NCBI RefSeq assembly: GCF_014268275.3 | Contig: NZ_CP077084.1 | Location: 1,550,001 to 1,614,000, forward strand | Source: Pseudomonas tritici | Lineage (GTDB): Bacteria > Pseudomonadota > Gammaproteobacteria > Pseudomonadales > Pseudomonadaceae | Direction of reading: 5' to 3' | DNA length: 64,000 nt | Shown here: one piece after another, positions 1 through 8,906 of the stretch | How the letters are laid out: each line of letters starts with the position of its first letter | How positions within the stretch are numbered: position 1 is the stretch's first letter | Translations under genes and position numbers: made by a program | The notes under the pieces: generated by a model | Seen by the model: only the letters and a program-made list of their open reading frames with translations | What the model was told of the DNA's origin: nothing | Database searches by the model: none

Positions 1-17
1 GACGAGGACAGTCATGA
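1..17 (+). CDS. Possible 3' end of an upstream gene (partial)
   Basis: One frame reads R-G-Q-S and stops with a TGA at 15-17, overlapping the ATG at 14-16 of the next gene in an ATGA junction. Such overlaps are typical of translationally coupled sensor kinase/regulator pairs, so the tail of a histidine kinase gene is a reasonable guess. Only five codons are visible, so this is inference. Confidence 0.35.
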
Positions 18-1411
18 CGCATAACATTCTGGTAGTCGACGACGAACCCAAGCTCTGCGACCTGCTCGCCTCGGCCCTGGGCCAGAACGACGTGCAGGTG
101 TTTATCGCCGGCAACGGCCTGCACGCGCTCAAGGTGCTGGAGCAGGAAGACATCGACCTGGTGATCAGCGACTGGCGCATGCCCGGCATGGACGGGCCGG
201 CGCTGCTGGCCGAGATCAAGGTGCGCTACCCGCACGTGCCGGTGATTGTGATGACCGCCTACAGCACGGTGAAAAACGCCGTGCAGTCGATGCGCAACGG
301 CGCCTACGACTACATCGCCAAGCCATTCGATATCGATGAGCTGGACATCACCGTGGCCAAGGCCCTGCAATTTCGCGACATCATGCGCGACAACGCACGC
401 CTGCGTGCCGAGCTGGATGAGCACGCGCAGTTCGACAGCCTGGTGGGCGACAGCCCGGCGTTTCGCAAGGTGCTGCAGGCAGTGGACTCGGTGCGTGACA
501 GCAGCGCCACCATCCTACTGACGGGTGAAAGCGGCACTGGCAAGGAAATGGTCGCCCGCGCCATCCACAAACACGGCTGCCGGGCTGACAAACCGTTCGT
601 GGCAGTCAATTGCGCGGCGATCCCGGAAGGCTTGCTGGAAAGCGAAATGTTCGGCCATCGCAAAGGCGCGTTTACCGGCGCTGTGGCTGATCGGGTAGGG
701 CGCTTCCAGCAGGCTGATAAAGGCACCTTGTTTCTGGATGAAGTGGGCGATATGCCCCTGGCGTTACAGGCCAAGATCCTGCGCGCCTTGCAGGAACGGG
801 TGATCGAACCGGTGGGCGACCCCCGCGAGCGCAAGGTGGATGTGCGGGTAATCGCCGCCACCAATAAGAACCTGCTGGAGGCGGTGGCTAACAAAGAGTT
901 TCGCGAAGACCTGTATTACCGCCTCAACGTGTTCCCGATTCCTTTGCCGGCGTTGCGCGAGCGTGTGGAGGACATTGCGCCCCTGGCTCGTCACTTCGCC
1001 CAGACCCTCAGTGCCACTGCCGGCAAGCGCATTACGGGTTTCAGTGCCGAAGCGTTGCAGGCGATGGCGGCGTATCACTGGCCGGGCAATATTCGTGAAT
1101 TGCAGAACTGCGTGGAGCGGGCGACCATCGTGGCCGCGTCACCCGTGATCGAAGATATCGACCTGCCGGGTTATTTGTTTGCCTCGACGCCGAGCGAGGG
1201 CGGCGTGACTGCGATCCTCAGCGACGGGCCGGGGATTCCTCAGGATCTGGATGCGGCGCTGGCAGAGGTGGAGAAGGCCTACATACTCGCGGCGTTGCAA
1301 GAAAGCAATGGCGTGCAGGCTGCGGCGGCGGCGAAGATCGGGATATCCGAGAGGAGTTTCTGGTACCGCCTGAAGAAGCTGGGGATTCAAGTGGACAAAA
1401 TAGTCCGCTGA
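14..1411 (+). CDS. Sigma-54-dependent NtrC-family response regulator
   Basis: Cytoplasmic transcription activator of 465 residues with the full NtrC layout. The receiver domain covers about residues 1-120, with acidic pocket D9/D10 and phospho-acceptor D53 in ISDWRMPG. The AAA+ domain covers about 140-380, with Walker A GESGTGKE, sigma-54 contact loop GAFTGA and Walker B LFLDE. A Fis-type helix-turn-helix lies at the C-terminus (AAAAAKIGISERSFWYRLKK). It probably pairs with a kinase whose gene ends at the window edge. Its target genes cannot be read from this window. It is distinct from the aauR gene downstream, which is on the other strand. Confidence 0.9.
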   Translation: MTHNILVVDDEPKLCDLLASALGQNDVQVFIAGNGLHALKVLEQEDIDLVISDWRMPGMDGPALLAEIKVRYPHVPVIVMTAYSTVKNAVQSMRNGAYDYIAKPFDIDELDITVAKALQFRDIMRDNARLRAELDEHAQFDSLVGDSPAFRKVLQAVDSVRDSSATILLTGESGTGKEMVARAIHKHGCRADKPFVAVNCAAIPEGLLESEMFGHRKGAFTGAVADRVGRFQQADKGTLFLDEVGDMPLALQAKILRALQERVIEPVGDPRERKVDVRVIAATNKNLLEAVANKEFREDLYYRLNVFPIPLPALRERVEDIAPLARHFAQTLSATAGKRITGFSAEALQAMAAYHWPGNIRELQNCVERATIVAASPVIEDIDLPGYLFASTPSEGGVTAILSDGPGIPQDLDAALAEVEKAYILAALQESNGVQAAAAAKIGISERSFWYRLKKLGIQVDKIVR

Positions 1412-1434
1412 CCTACCTGACACACCTCAATTCA

Positions 1435-1526
1435 AATGTGGGAGCTGGCTTGCCTGCGATAGCGGTGTATCAGCCAACTCGTCTGGCGCAGACATACCGC
1501 AATCGCAGGCAAGCCAGCTCCCACAG
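1435..1526. repeat. REP element pair (GTGGGAGCTGGC type)
   Basis: Two inverted copies of a REP sequence (GTGGGAGCTGGCTTGCCTGC and its reverse complement) are separated by about 40 bases. It lies between convergent genes, the usual place for Pseudomonas REP pairs (REPIN-like). Confidence 0.9.
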
Positions 1527-1541
1527 TTTGATCGAGTTGTG

Positions 1542-1880
1542 TCAGGTGTGGACGCGTACCCAAATGCTCACCAACACCGTTGCGGCCATCAACCACGCTA
1601 CCGCTGCTACGGCTAGAGAGGCCTCCAAACGCATCCGATCCACCACCACATACAACGTCGCCAAATACACAAAATACGGAATGATCGACCACATGCCGAA
1701 CAGGATCGTAGTCTTCAAATCGTCCACCGAGCGGCCCTTGCCGACGATGTAATGCGCGATCAACGCAAAGGTCGGAAACAGCGGTACCAACCCCGCAATG
1801 TAATAGTTCTTGGTCTTGGCCAGCGCCGCCAGGATCAGCACCACTGCCGCGCCCAGGGCGGCTTTCAAGAATAGATCCAT
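1542..1880 (-). CDS. glpM: GlpM family inner-membrane protein
   Basis: Small hydrophobic protein of 112 residues, with about four membrane segments by inspection. It carries the block NYYIAGLVPLFPTFALIAHY and a following FGMWSIIPYF segment that I recognise from the GlpM family, first described next to glpD in P. aeruginosa and linked to alginate production. Here it sits beside aauR, whose start codon region it touches (both meet at 1880), so it is probably cotranscribed as the last gene of aauS-aauR-glpM. Biochemical function is not established. Confidence 0.8.
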   Translation of the reverse strand: MDLFLKAALGAAVVLILAALAKTKNYYIAGLVPLFPTFALIAHYIVGKGRSVDDLKTTILFGMWSIIPYFVYLATLYVVVDRMRLEASLAVAAVAWLMAATVLVSIWVRVHT

Positions 1881-3229
1881 CAGTGGCTCAACCCATACTT
1901 TTTAACTTTATCGAACAAGGTGGTCTTGGCCATCCCCAATTCCTGGCTGGCCTGGGTCAGGTTGCCGCCACTGCGTTGCAAGGCATCGTTGAGCAGGTTG
2001 CGTTCGAAGGCCTCCACCGCCTCAGTAAAGGCCAGGCCGTGGTTGCCGCTGCCGGCGCCGCTTTTCTTGAAGGCGGGCAGGCCCAGGGCGAAGCGTTCGG
2101 CGACGTTGCGCAGTTCGCGCACGTTGCCGGGCCAGTCGTGGCTCATCAGGTTCGACAGGGTCTGGTTGTCCAACTCCGGCACGGTACGGTCGAAGCGCAG
2201 GGAAGACTGCTGCAGGAAGTGTTCGAACAGCTGCAGGATGTCTTCGCGGCGTTCGCGCAAAGGCGGCAGTTCAAGGGTGACCACGTTGAGGCGGTAGTAC
2301 AGGTCGCTGCGGAACTGACTGGCGCGGCTCAATTCGTCGAGGTCGGACTTGGTGGCGGCGATCACCCGGCAATCCACTGCCACGCTCTGGTTAGAGCCCA
2401 GGCGTTCCAGGGTGCGTTCCTGCAGCACCCGCAGCAGTTTGATCTGCAGGTTGATCGGCATGCTTTCCACTTCATCAAGGAACAGCGTGCCTTCGTGGGC
2501 GTGCTCGATCTTGCCGATGCGACGCTTGCCGGCGCCGGTAAAGGCGTTGGCTTCGTGGCCGAAAATCTCGCTTTCGAAGAGGTTCTCCGGCAAGCCGCCG
2601 CAGTTCAACGCGACGAACTGGTGCGAATGGCGCCGGCTGAAATCGTGCAGGCAGCGCGCGACCAATTCCTTGCCGGTGCCGGTCTCGCCTTCGATCAGCA
2701 CGTTGGCCGAGGTGTCGGCGACGTTGGCGATCAGCTCGCGCAGGTTCTGCATGGCGGGCGAGCGGCCAATGATGCGGCCCTCGAGGGAGTCGCGCTCGGC
2801 CAGCTGACGGCGCAACGACCAGACTTCCCGCGCCAGCCCGCGCTGCTCCAGGGCGCGGCGGGCGACGTCCACCAGGCGTTCGGGGGAGAAGGGTTTTTCC
2901 ATGAAATCGTAGGCGCCGTTGCGCATGGCGCCGACCGCCATGGAGATATCGCCATGCCCGGTAATCAGCACCACCGGCAGGCTTTTATCCAGGGCCTTGA
3001 GGCGGGTGAGCAGCTCCAGGCCGTCAATGCCCGGCAAGCGGATGTCGCTGATCACAATGCCCGCGAAGTTCTCGCCGATGTGCTTCAAGGCTTCTTCGGC
3101 ACTGCCCACGCCGACGCTGTGGATGTCTTCCAGCGCCAGGGCTTGCTGGCAGCCGAGCAGTACATGGGGGTCGTCTTCGACGATCAGTACGGTGAGGTCG
3201 TCTTTAGGGGCTGTAGCGTCTGTATTCAT
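1880..3229 (-). CDS. aauR: AauR-like sigma-54-dependent response regulator
   Basis: DctD/NtrC-type regulator of 449 residues: receiver domain with acceptor D62 (ISDIRLPG), AAA+ domain with Walker A GETGTGKE and Walker B LFLDEVE, and a C-terminal Fis-like helix-turn-helix (LTQASQELGMAKTTLFDKVK). It overlaps the kinase gene aauS by 4 nt and lies next to the aatPMQJ transporter. In P. putida and P. aeruginosa, AauRS activates acidic amino-acid uptake together with sigma-54, and I assign it by this context; by domain content alone DctD would fit equally well. The sigma-54 contact loop reads NAFTGA instead of GAFTGA, checked in the DNA at about 2545. Confidence 0.85.
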   Translation of the reverse strand: MNTDATAPKDDLTVLIVEDDPHVLLGCQQALALEDIHSVGVGSAEEALKHIGENFAGIVISDIRLPGIDGLELLTRLKALDKSLPVVLITGHGDISMAVGAMRNGAYDFMEKPFSPERLVDVARRALEQRGLAREVWSLRRQLAERDSLEGRIIGRSPAMQNLRELIANVADTSANVLIEGETGTGKELVARCLHDFSRRHSHQFVALNCGGLPENLFESEIFGHEANAFTGAGKRRIGKIEHAHEGTLFLDEVESMPINLQIKLLRVLQERTLERLGSNQSVAVDCRVIAATKSDLDELSRASQFRSDLYYRLNVVTLELPPLRERREDILQLFEHFLQQSSLRFDRTVPELDNQTLSNLMSHDWPGNVRELRNVAERFALGLPAFKKSGAGSGNHGLAFTEAVEAFERNLLNDALQRSGGNLTQASQELGMAKTTLFDKVKKYGLSH

Positions 3230-5130
3230 GTCGACTCAGCTTTTTGAGCACCCGCCAGCGGCAGGCTCAGGACAAAGGCCGTTCCACCACTGGCCGGATG
3301 TTCCACGGCAAGGTTGCCGCCAGTGGCCGCCGCGAGGCTGGCGGAAAGCGTCAGGCCCAAGCCCAGGCCTTGCTCGCCGGGTTTGGTGGTGAAGAACGGT
3401 TCGAACAAATGTTTGCGTGCCTCGGCGTCGATGCCGTGGCCGTTGTCGCGCACGTGCAGGCGATATTTGCCCTCGCTGCTGCTCCCGTCCAGCCACAGCT
3501 CGGGGGCAGGTTGGGCCTGCATGGCGTCGAGGGCATTGCCGATCAGGTTGACCAGGATCTGCTCCAGGCGCGTCTGGTCGATTTGCAGTTGGGCGGGGGC
3601 AAAGTCACGGTGCACGCTCAGCGACAGACCGTCCAGGCGCGCGCCGAGTACCTGGAACGCGGCGTCCACGGCTTTGACGAGGCTGGCTTCACCCTGGTCG
3701 TCACCGCGCCGGGCAAACGAGCGCAAGCTGGCGGTGATGCGGCCCATGCGGTCGATCAGTTCGTTAATGGTCTTGAGGTTGGCGCTGGCGGTGTCCAGGG
3801 CGCCGCGCTCGAGGAAACGCACGGTGTTACCGGACAAGGTGCGCAAGGCGGCCAGGGGCTGGTTCAATTCGTGGGCGATGCTGGTGGACATCTGCCCGAT
3901 GGCCGCCAGTTTGCCGGCCTGCACCAGTTCATCCTGGGCGCGGCGCAGGGTTTCTTCGGCCTGGCGGCGTTCGCGGATCTGGCCCTTGAGCCGTTCGTTG
4001 CTGGCGCGCAGGTCGGCGGTGCGTTCGGCAATCCGACGCTCCAGCTGGCTGTTGGCTTCCTGCAGGGCTTCGCGCGCGGCGAGGCGGGTGGCGATGACTT
4101 TGCGCCGCTCGTTCCAGGCAATCAGCAGGAACGCCACCAGGCCAAAGGCCACGGCCACCAGAATGCCCTGGTTGATCGCGGCTTGGCGCAGGTCGTTGAG
4201 CGGGGTGAGCAGGGTGAAATTCCACGGCGTGTCGTTGAGCGGCCGCGTTTGGGCAAGGTAGCTGACTTCGCGCTCATCATTCACCACTTCGCTATTGGCC
4301 GGGAAGGTCAGTTTCTCGGCGCCTTCGTTCAAGCGCTCGCGGGCCAAGGGCTCCAGCTCGTTCAGCGTCGCCCAGTAATATTGCAAGCTGTGGGCCAGGC
4401 GCTCCTTGGTGTCATCGCTCAGCGGGCGCACGGCCTTGAGGCGGCGGGCCGGGTCGCTGGAAAGGATGATGATGCCGTTCTCGTCGCTCACGAAGGCCTC
4501 GAGTCGCGCGCGTTGCCAGCGTTCCTCCAGGGCTTCGAGGCGCACTTTGACCACGGCGACGCCGATGATTTTGCCGTGTTCTTCCAGGCCGTGGGCCAGG
4601 TAGTAGCCGGGTTCGCCGTTGGTGCTGCCGATGCCATAGAACCGCCCGGGCTGGCCACGCACCGCGTTCTGGAAGTAGGCACGAAAGGACAGGTCTTCCC
4701 CCTGGTAACTGTCGGCATCGCGCCAGTTACTGGTGGCCAGCACGCGGCCGGTGGTGTCCATCACGTAGATGGCCCGACTGCGACTGCGTCGGTTCAGGCC
4801 TTCGAGGTAGTCATTGACGGTCTTGCGGGTTTCCTGGGTTGGGTCGGCCAGCAGTTTGGAGACGCTGGACTCCAGTTCCAGAAGGCTGGGCAGGTAGGTG
4901 TATTTGCTCAGCTCGCTTTCGACAGTGCGGGCATGCAGCTCCAGCTGGCGTTCGCCGGTATCGCTGAGGGTGCGGATGCCGTAGTACTCACTGATCCAGA
5001 AGCCGATATAACCCAGGCCGATCATCAGGGCGATGATCAACGGCGGCAGGAACAGTTGGCGAATCAAACGTGGTTTCACAGCAAGTGATGGCGGTGCGGC
5101 GCGAAATTGGTGGGGGTCGCATTTCATCAC
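3226..5130 (-). CDS. aauS: AauS-like sensor histidine kinase
   Basis: Inner-membrane sensor kinase of 634 residues, DctB type. A first membrane segment lies at about 27-48 (LFLPPLIIALMIGLGYIGFW), followed by a periplasmic double-Cache-like sensor region to about 310, a second membrane segment (ILVAVAFGLVAFLLIAW), a coiled coil (LERRIAERTADLRASNERLK), an H box with phospho-acceptor His in SIAHELNQPLAALR, and N, G1 and G2 boxes (NLIGNALDA, DNGHGID, GLGLGLTLS). It is assigned to acidic amino-acid sensing because it precedes aauR and faces the aat transporter operon; the ligand is inferred, not visible. Confidence 0.85.
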   Translation of the reverse strand: MMKCDPHQFRAAPPSLAVKPRLIRQLFLPPLIIALMIGLGYIGFWISEYYGIRTLSDTGERQLELHARTVESELSKYTYLPSLLELESSVSKLLADPTQETRKTVNDYLEGLNRRSRSRAIYVMDTTGRVLATSNWRDADSYQGEDLSFRAYFQNAVRGQPGRFYGIGSTNGEPGYYLAHGLEEHGKIIGVAVVKVRLEALEERWQRARLEAFVSDENGIIILSSDPARRLKAVRPLSDDTKERLAHSLQYYWATLNELEPLARERLNEGAEKLTFPANSEVVNDEREVSYLAQTRPLNDTPWNFTLLTPLNDLRQAAINQGILVAVAFGLVAFLLIAWNERRKVIATRLAAREALQEANSQLERRIAERTADLRASNERLKGQIRERRQAEETLRRAQDELVQAGKLAAIGQMSTSIAHELNQPLAALRTLSGNTVRFLERGALDTASANLKTINELIDRMGRITASLRSFARRGDDQGEASLVKAVDAAFQVLGARLDGLSLSVHRDFAPAQLQIDQTRLEQILVNLIGNALDAMQAQPAPELWLDGSSSEGKYRLHVRDNGHGIDAEARKHLFEPFFTTKPGEQGLGLGLTLSASLAAATGGNLAVEHPASGGTAFVLSLPLAGAQKAEST

Positions 5131-5183
5131 AGATGCCTTGGGTCAACCAGCGCTGTCAGCCCTGCTGTAAACCCACTTGTGTG

Positions 5184-5294
5184 GGCACTGGCTTATGTGG
5201 GAGCCGGGCTTGCCCGCGATGCAGGCGCCTCGGTGTCACAGTTGCACCGAGGCGATGCCATCGCAGGCAAGCCAGCTCCCACATAAGCCAGTGC
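5184..5294. repeat. REP pair inside a longer inverted repeat
   Basis: Inverted REP copies at about 5196-5218 and 5261-5284 (GTGGGAGCCGGGCTTGCCCG and GGCAAGCCAGCTCCCACA). The symmetry continues outward through GGCACTGGCTTAT and ATAAGCCAGTGCC, so the stem is about 12 bases longer than the REP core on each side. It lies between aatP and aauS and may also end transcription of aatP. Confidence 0.85.
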
Positions 5295-5333
5295 CTGCAC
5301 TAGCCGGGTTCTCAAAGGGAGAACAATGCTGTT

Positions 5334-6068
5334 TTAGTGCTGCAGGATTTTCTCAAGGAAGTGCTGCGCGCGTTCGGAGCGGGCGCTGATGTCGCCGAAG
5401 AATTCTTCTTTCGGGCAGTCTTCGATGATCTTGCCGGCGTCCATGAAGATCACGCGGTCGGCCACTTTGCGGGCGAAGCCCATTTCGTGGGTCACGCACA
5501 TCATGGTCATGCCTTCGTGGGCCAGTTGCACCATTACGTCCAGTACTTCGTTGACCATTTCCGGGTCGAGGGCTGAGGTCGGTTCGTCGAACAGCATGAC
5601 GATCGGGTCCATGGCCAAGGCGCGGGCAATGGCCACACGTTGTTGCTGGCCGCCAGAAAGCTGGCCCGGGTGCTTGTGGGCGTGCGCCGACAGGCCCACG
5701 CGCTCAAGCAGTTGCAGGCCCTTCTTGGTGGCTTCTTCCTTGCTGCGGCCAAGCACCTTGATCTGCGCGATGGTCAGGTTCTCGGTGATGGTCAGGTGCG
5801 GGAACAGCTCGAAGTGCTGGAACACCATGCCCACGCGTGAACGCAGTTTCGGCAGGTTGGTCTTCGGGTCGGCGATGGAGGTGCCGTCGACCACGATGTC
5901 GCCCTTCTGGAACGGCTCCAGCGCGTTGACGCACTTGATCAGGGTGGACTTGCCCGAGCCGGACGGCCCGCACACCACGATCACTTCGCCTTTTTTGACA
6001 TCAGTGCTGCAATCGGTCAGCACCTGGAAGTCGCCATACCACTTGTTGATGTTCTTGATAGAGATCAT
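5334..6068 (-). CDS. aatP: Acidic amino-acid ABC transporter ATPase
   Basis: Cytoplasmic ATPase of the PAAT (polar amino acid) family, 244 residues. It has Walker [11 protein letters not shown]-loop VFQHFELF, signature LSGGQQQR, Walker [14 protein letters not shown] and the H-loop VTHEMGF. It energises uptake of glutamate, aspartate and related amides with the two permeases encoded just upstream. Its start overlaps aatM by 4 nt, so the genes are translationally coupled. E. coli GltL is the close counterpart. Last gene of the aatJQMP operon. Confidence 0.93.
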   Translation of the reverse strand: MISIKNINKWYGDFQVLTDCSTDVKKGEVIVVCGPSGSGKSTLIKCVNALEPFQKGDIVVDGTSIADPKTNLPKLRSRVGMVFQHFELFPHLTITENLTIAQIKVLGRSKEEATKKGLQLLERVGLSAHAHKHPGQLSGGQQQRVAIARALAMDPIVMLFDEPTSALDPEMVNEVLDVMVQLAHEGMTMMCVTHEMGFARKVADRVIFMDAGKIIEDCPKEEFFGDISARSERAQHFLEKILQH

Positions 6069-6736
6069 ACGGCAAACCTTTTTTGCAGACGCTTGACCAG
6101 CAGCGAGGCGGAAAAGCTGATGATGAAGTAGACGACACCGGCAAAGATCAGGAACTCATTGGAGCGGCCGATGATGTCGCCGTTCGAGCGGGCGGAGTTG
6201 AGGAAGTCCACCAGGCCCACGGTGTAGACCAGCGAGGTGTCCTGGAACAGGATGATCGACTGTTGCAGCAGCAACGGGGTCATCTTGCGGAACGCCTGGG
6301 GCAGGATGATCAGGCGCATGGTCTGGCCATAGCTCATGCCCATCGCCTGTGCCGCCGCCATCTGGCCCTTGGGGATCGACTGCACGCCGGCCCGCACGAT
6401 TTCGCAGAAGTACGCGGCTTCGAACATCATGAAGGCCACGACGCAGGAGGTGAACGCACCGATCGGGGTGTCTTCGCCGGTGATCCAGCGCAGCACGAAC
6501 GGCACCGCCAGGTAGAACCAGGTGATCACCAGCAGCAGCGGGATCGAGCGGAAGTAGTTCACATAAGCGCCGGCCACGCGGGACAGCAGTTTGCTGGACG
6601 ACAGGCGCATCAGCGCCAGGATCGTACCCAGGATGATACCGCCGACCACGCCCATGACCATCAACTGCAAGGTCATGACCATGCCGTTCCACAGGCCGGG
6701 GATGGCGGGGATGATGCCGCTGAAATCGAAGTCCAT
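6065..6736 (-). CDS. aatM: Acidic amino-acid ABC transporter permease AatM
   Basis: Inner-membrane permease of 223 residues of the HisMQ/GltK type, with about five membrane segments and the EAA loop ([19 protein letters not shown]) that docks onto the ATPase AatP. It begins on the stop codon of aatQ (TAATG, one base shared) and overlaps aatP by 4 nt. It should form a heterodimer with AatQ. Confidence 0.92.
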   Translation of the reverse strand: MDFDFSGIIPAIPGLWNGMVMTLQLMVMGVVGGIILGTILALMRLSSSKLLSRVAGAYVNYFRSIPLLLVITWFYLAVPFVLRWITGEDTPIGAFTSCVVAFMMFEAAYFCEIVRAGVQSIPKGQMAAAQAMGMSYGQTMRLIILPQAFRKMTPLLLQQSIILFQDTSLVYTVGLVDFLNSARSNGDIIGRSNEFLIFAGVVYFIISFSASLLVKRLQKRFAV

Positions 6737-7482
6737 TATTTACCCCCCACGGAGATCAGGCCGGGCACCGCGACTTTCTTCTCGACCATGCGCATCAGCA
6801 GCATCAGGCTCATGTTCAGGGTGAAGTAGATCAGCGTGGCCAGGGTGAAGGCCTCAAACAGGTTGGCCGAGAACTCGGCGGTCTGCTTGGTTTGTGCCAG
6901 CAGTTCCATCAGGCCGATCAAGGACGCCACGGAGGAGTTCTTGAAGACGTTGAGGAATTCCGAGGTGAGTGGCGGAATGATGATCCGGTAGGCCTGGGGC
7001 AGCAGCACGTTCCAGTAGATCTGCGGCAGCTTGAAACCCATGGCACGTGCAGCTGATTCCTGGCCACGCGGAAGCGCCTGGATACCGGTACGTACTTGCT
7101 CACACACCCGGGCGGCGGTGAACAGGCCCAGGCACACGACGACGCTCAGGTAAGCCGAAGTAGTCGGGTTGAGGTCTTGTTTGTACCAGTCTTGCAGGTT
7201 CTGCGGCAGCAGGTCGGGTATCAGGAAATACCAGATGAACAGCTGAACCAGCAGCGGCACGTTACGGAACAGTTCCACATAGCAGGTCGCAATGCCCGCT
7301 ACGAGACGGTTCGGCACGGTGCGCATGACGCCCAGAATGGACCCCAGCAGCAAGGCGATAATCCATGCCACGACAGCGATGGCGATGGTCCAGCCCAAGC
7401 CGGCGATGTACCAGTCGAGATAAGTCTCGCTGCCCACGCCAGTGGACTTGAAGAACACGCTCCAGTCCCAGTTGTAATTCAT
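6736..7482 (-). CDS. aatQ: Acidic amino-acid ABC transporter permease AatQ
   Basis: Inner-membrane permease of 248 residues, GltJ type, with several membrane segments and an EAA loop (GIQALPRGQESAARAMGFK). A longer reading frame runs upstream to 7566, but the ATG at 7482 is preceded by a good GGGGGAG ribosome binding site and gives the usual family start (MNYNWDWSVFF). Second gene of aatJQMP, partner of AatM. Confidence 0.92.
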   Translation of the reverse strand: MNYNWDWSVFFKSTGVGSETYLDWYIAGLGWTIAIAVVAWIIALLLGSILGVMRTVPNRLVAGIATCYVELFRNVPLLVQLFIWYFLIPDLLPQNLQDWYKQDLNPTTSAYLSVVVCLGLFTAARVCEQVRTGIQALPRGQESAARAMGFKLPQIYWNVLLPQAYRIIIPPLTSEFLNVFKNSSVASLIGLMELLAQTKQTAEFSANLFEAFTLATLIYFTLNMSLMLLMRMVEKKVAVPGLISVGGK

Positions 7483-7675
7483 TAGGGTCTCCCCCGAAAT
7501 CGATCGATGTACAAGCACCCGCTTGGGGAAGATCCTTTCCCGCCCGACGGTGAACGCCAGGCACACACGATCGGCTCGAAAACCGCCAGGTCGAGTGTTC
7601 CAATGTATTGCCAGCAGGTAGTAACAGACGCCTGAGGGAGGGTTGGCTCCCTCAGGACATAAGCTTAGTCAGGTA

Positions 7676-8602
7676 TCAGATTTTTACTTCCGGAGCCGGT
7701 TTGTCGCTCGGAGTAGCGATCAAAGCCTTAACCTTTTCGCTCATCGGGAAGTTCAGGTTCAGGCCTTTGGGTGGGATCGGGCTCTCGAACCACTTGCTGT
7801 AGATCTTGTTGATTTCGCCGGATTTGTACAGGGCGACAATGGCGTCATCGACAGCCTTCTTGAAGGCTGGGTCGTCTTTACGCACCATGCAAGCATAGGC
7901 TTCAAAGGACTGTGGAGTACCAGTAATGACCCAGTCACCCGGCTTCTTGGCCTTGGCTTCTTCACCGGCCAGCAGGGCGTCGTCCATCATGAAGGCAACG
8001 GCACGGCCGCTTTCCAGCATCTGGAAGGATTCGCCGTGGTCTTTGGCGGAGATGACGTTCATGCCCATCTGCTTGTCGGCGTTCATCGACTTGAGGATGC
8101 GCTCGGACGTGGTGCCAGCGGTGGTCACGACGTTCTTGCCTTTCAAGTCAGCGAAGTCGGCGTAGCTCGGCTGGCCATCCTTGTCTTTCTTGACCAGCAG
8201 ACGGGTGCCGATTTCGAAAATGTTGACGGTGAAATCAACTTGTTGGGCGCGTTCGGCGTTGTTGGTGGTGGAGCCGCACTCGAGGTCCGCGGTGCCGTTC
8301 TGGATCAGCGGAATACGGGTTTGCGAAGTCACCAGGTTGTACTTGGCCTTCAGGTCGGGTTTGTTCAGGTCTTTTTTCAGTTGCTCGACGACCGCCAACT
8401 GAATGTCGTGGGAGTAGCCCACTGGTTTGCCCGAACCATCCGCGATGTAGGAAAACGGAATGGAGCTGTCGCGGTGAGCGAGAGTGATGGTGCCGGAGTC
8501 GTTGATCTTTTTCAGCGTGCCGGTGAGTTCGGCGGCGAAAACTGGAGTGCTGATCAGAGCAGCAGCGATAGCTGCGCCCAGAATATGGGGAACGATGCGC
8601 AT
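7676..8602 (-). CDS. aatJ: Periplasmic acidic amino-acid binding protein
   Basis: Solute-binding protein of 308 residues (SBP family 3). The chosen ATG at 8602 gives a classical Sec signal peptide (MRIVPHILGAAIAAALISTP, cleavage near VFAAE); the upstream part of the frame lacks one. The mature part carries family blocks such as ITLAHRDSSIPFSY and DLECGSTTNNAERA, as in GltI. It delivers glutamate, aspartate, glutamine or asparagine to AatQM. The 190-nt gap to aatQ may hold a processing site that keeps binding protein in excess. A sigma-54 promoter precedes it. Confidence 0.93.
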   Translation of the reverse strand: MRIVPHILGAAIAAALISTPVFAAELTGTLKKINDSGTITLAHRDSSIPFSYIADGSGKPVGYSHDIQLAVVEQLKKDLNKPDLKAKYNLVTSQTRIPLIQNGTADLECGSTTNNAERAQQVDFTVNIFEIGTRLLVKKDKDGQPSYADFADLKGKNVVTTAGTTSERILKSMNADKQMGMNVISAKDHGESFQMLESGRAVAFMMDDALLAGEEAKAKKPGDWVITGTPQSFEAYACMVRKDDPAFKKAVDDAIVALYKSGEINKIYSKWFESPIPPKGLNLNFPMSEKVKALIATPSDKPAPEVKI

Positions 8603-8714
8603 CAATACTTCCTCGACATTTGTTTTTTTTATGAAGCCGGCTAAACGGCTCTCTTGTACAGCGAATGCCCGTAACGGCTCCTGAGGCGTCTCAGGCAATC
8701 GTCCAAGAGTGTAG

Positions 8715-8730
8715 AGCATGAGTCGTGCCA
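8715..8730 (-). promoter_or_regulatory. Sigma-54 promoter of aatJQMP
   Basis: The minus strand reads TGGCACGACTCATGCT, matching the -24/-12 consensus TGGCACG-N4-TTGCW at all but one fixed position. It lies about 115 bases before the aatJ start, and two sigma-54 activator genes are nearby, one of them the presumed cognate AauR. Confidence 0.8.
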
Positions 8731-8856
8731 GACCGGTATTAAAAGCTTAAAGCTATGATTTTTAAGAAAATTAACTTTATATGTCAGAAAAAACCGTATC
8801 TCCGGGTCCGGCAAACCGAATAGGGCTGGCTGTCGCGTTCGGAAAACCGAATGCAA

Positions 8857-8896
8857 AACAAAGCCCCTGGACCTCACGGTGCAGGGGCTTTTGTTG
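8857..8896. terminator. Intrinsic terminator, glpD side
   Basis: Inverted repeat AAGCCCCTG / CAGGGGCTT with T-rich flanks on both strands. It is placed right after the glpD stop codon and could work in both directions. Confidence 0.75.
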
Positions 8897-8906
8897 TTAT
8901 TGGCCG

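Noticed and set aside
1883..3247. Long plus-strand frame of 454 codons opposite aauR
   Set aside because: It mirrors aauR in a high-GC codon pattern and has no recognisable domain; the same holds for 3244-5088 opposite aauS.
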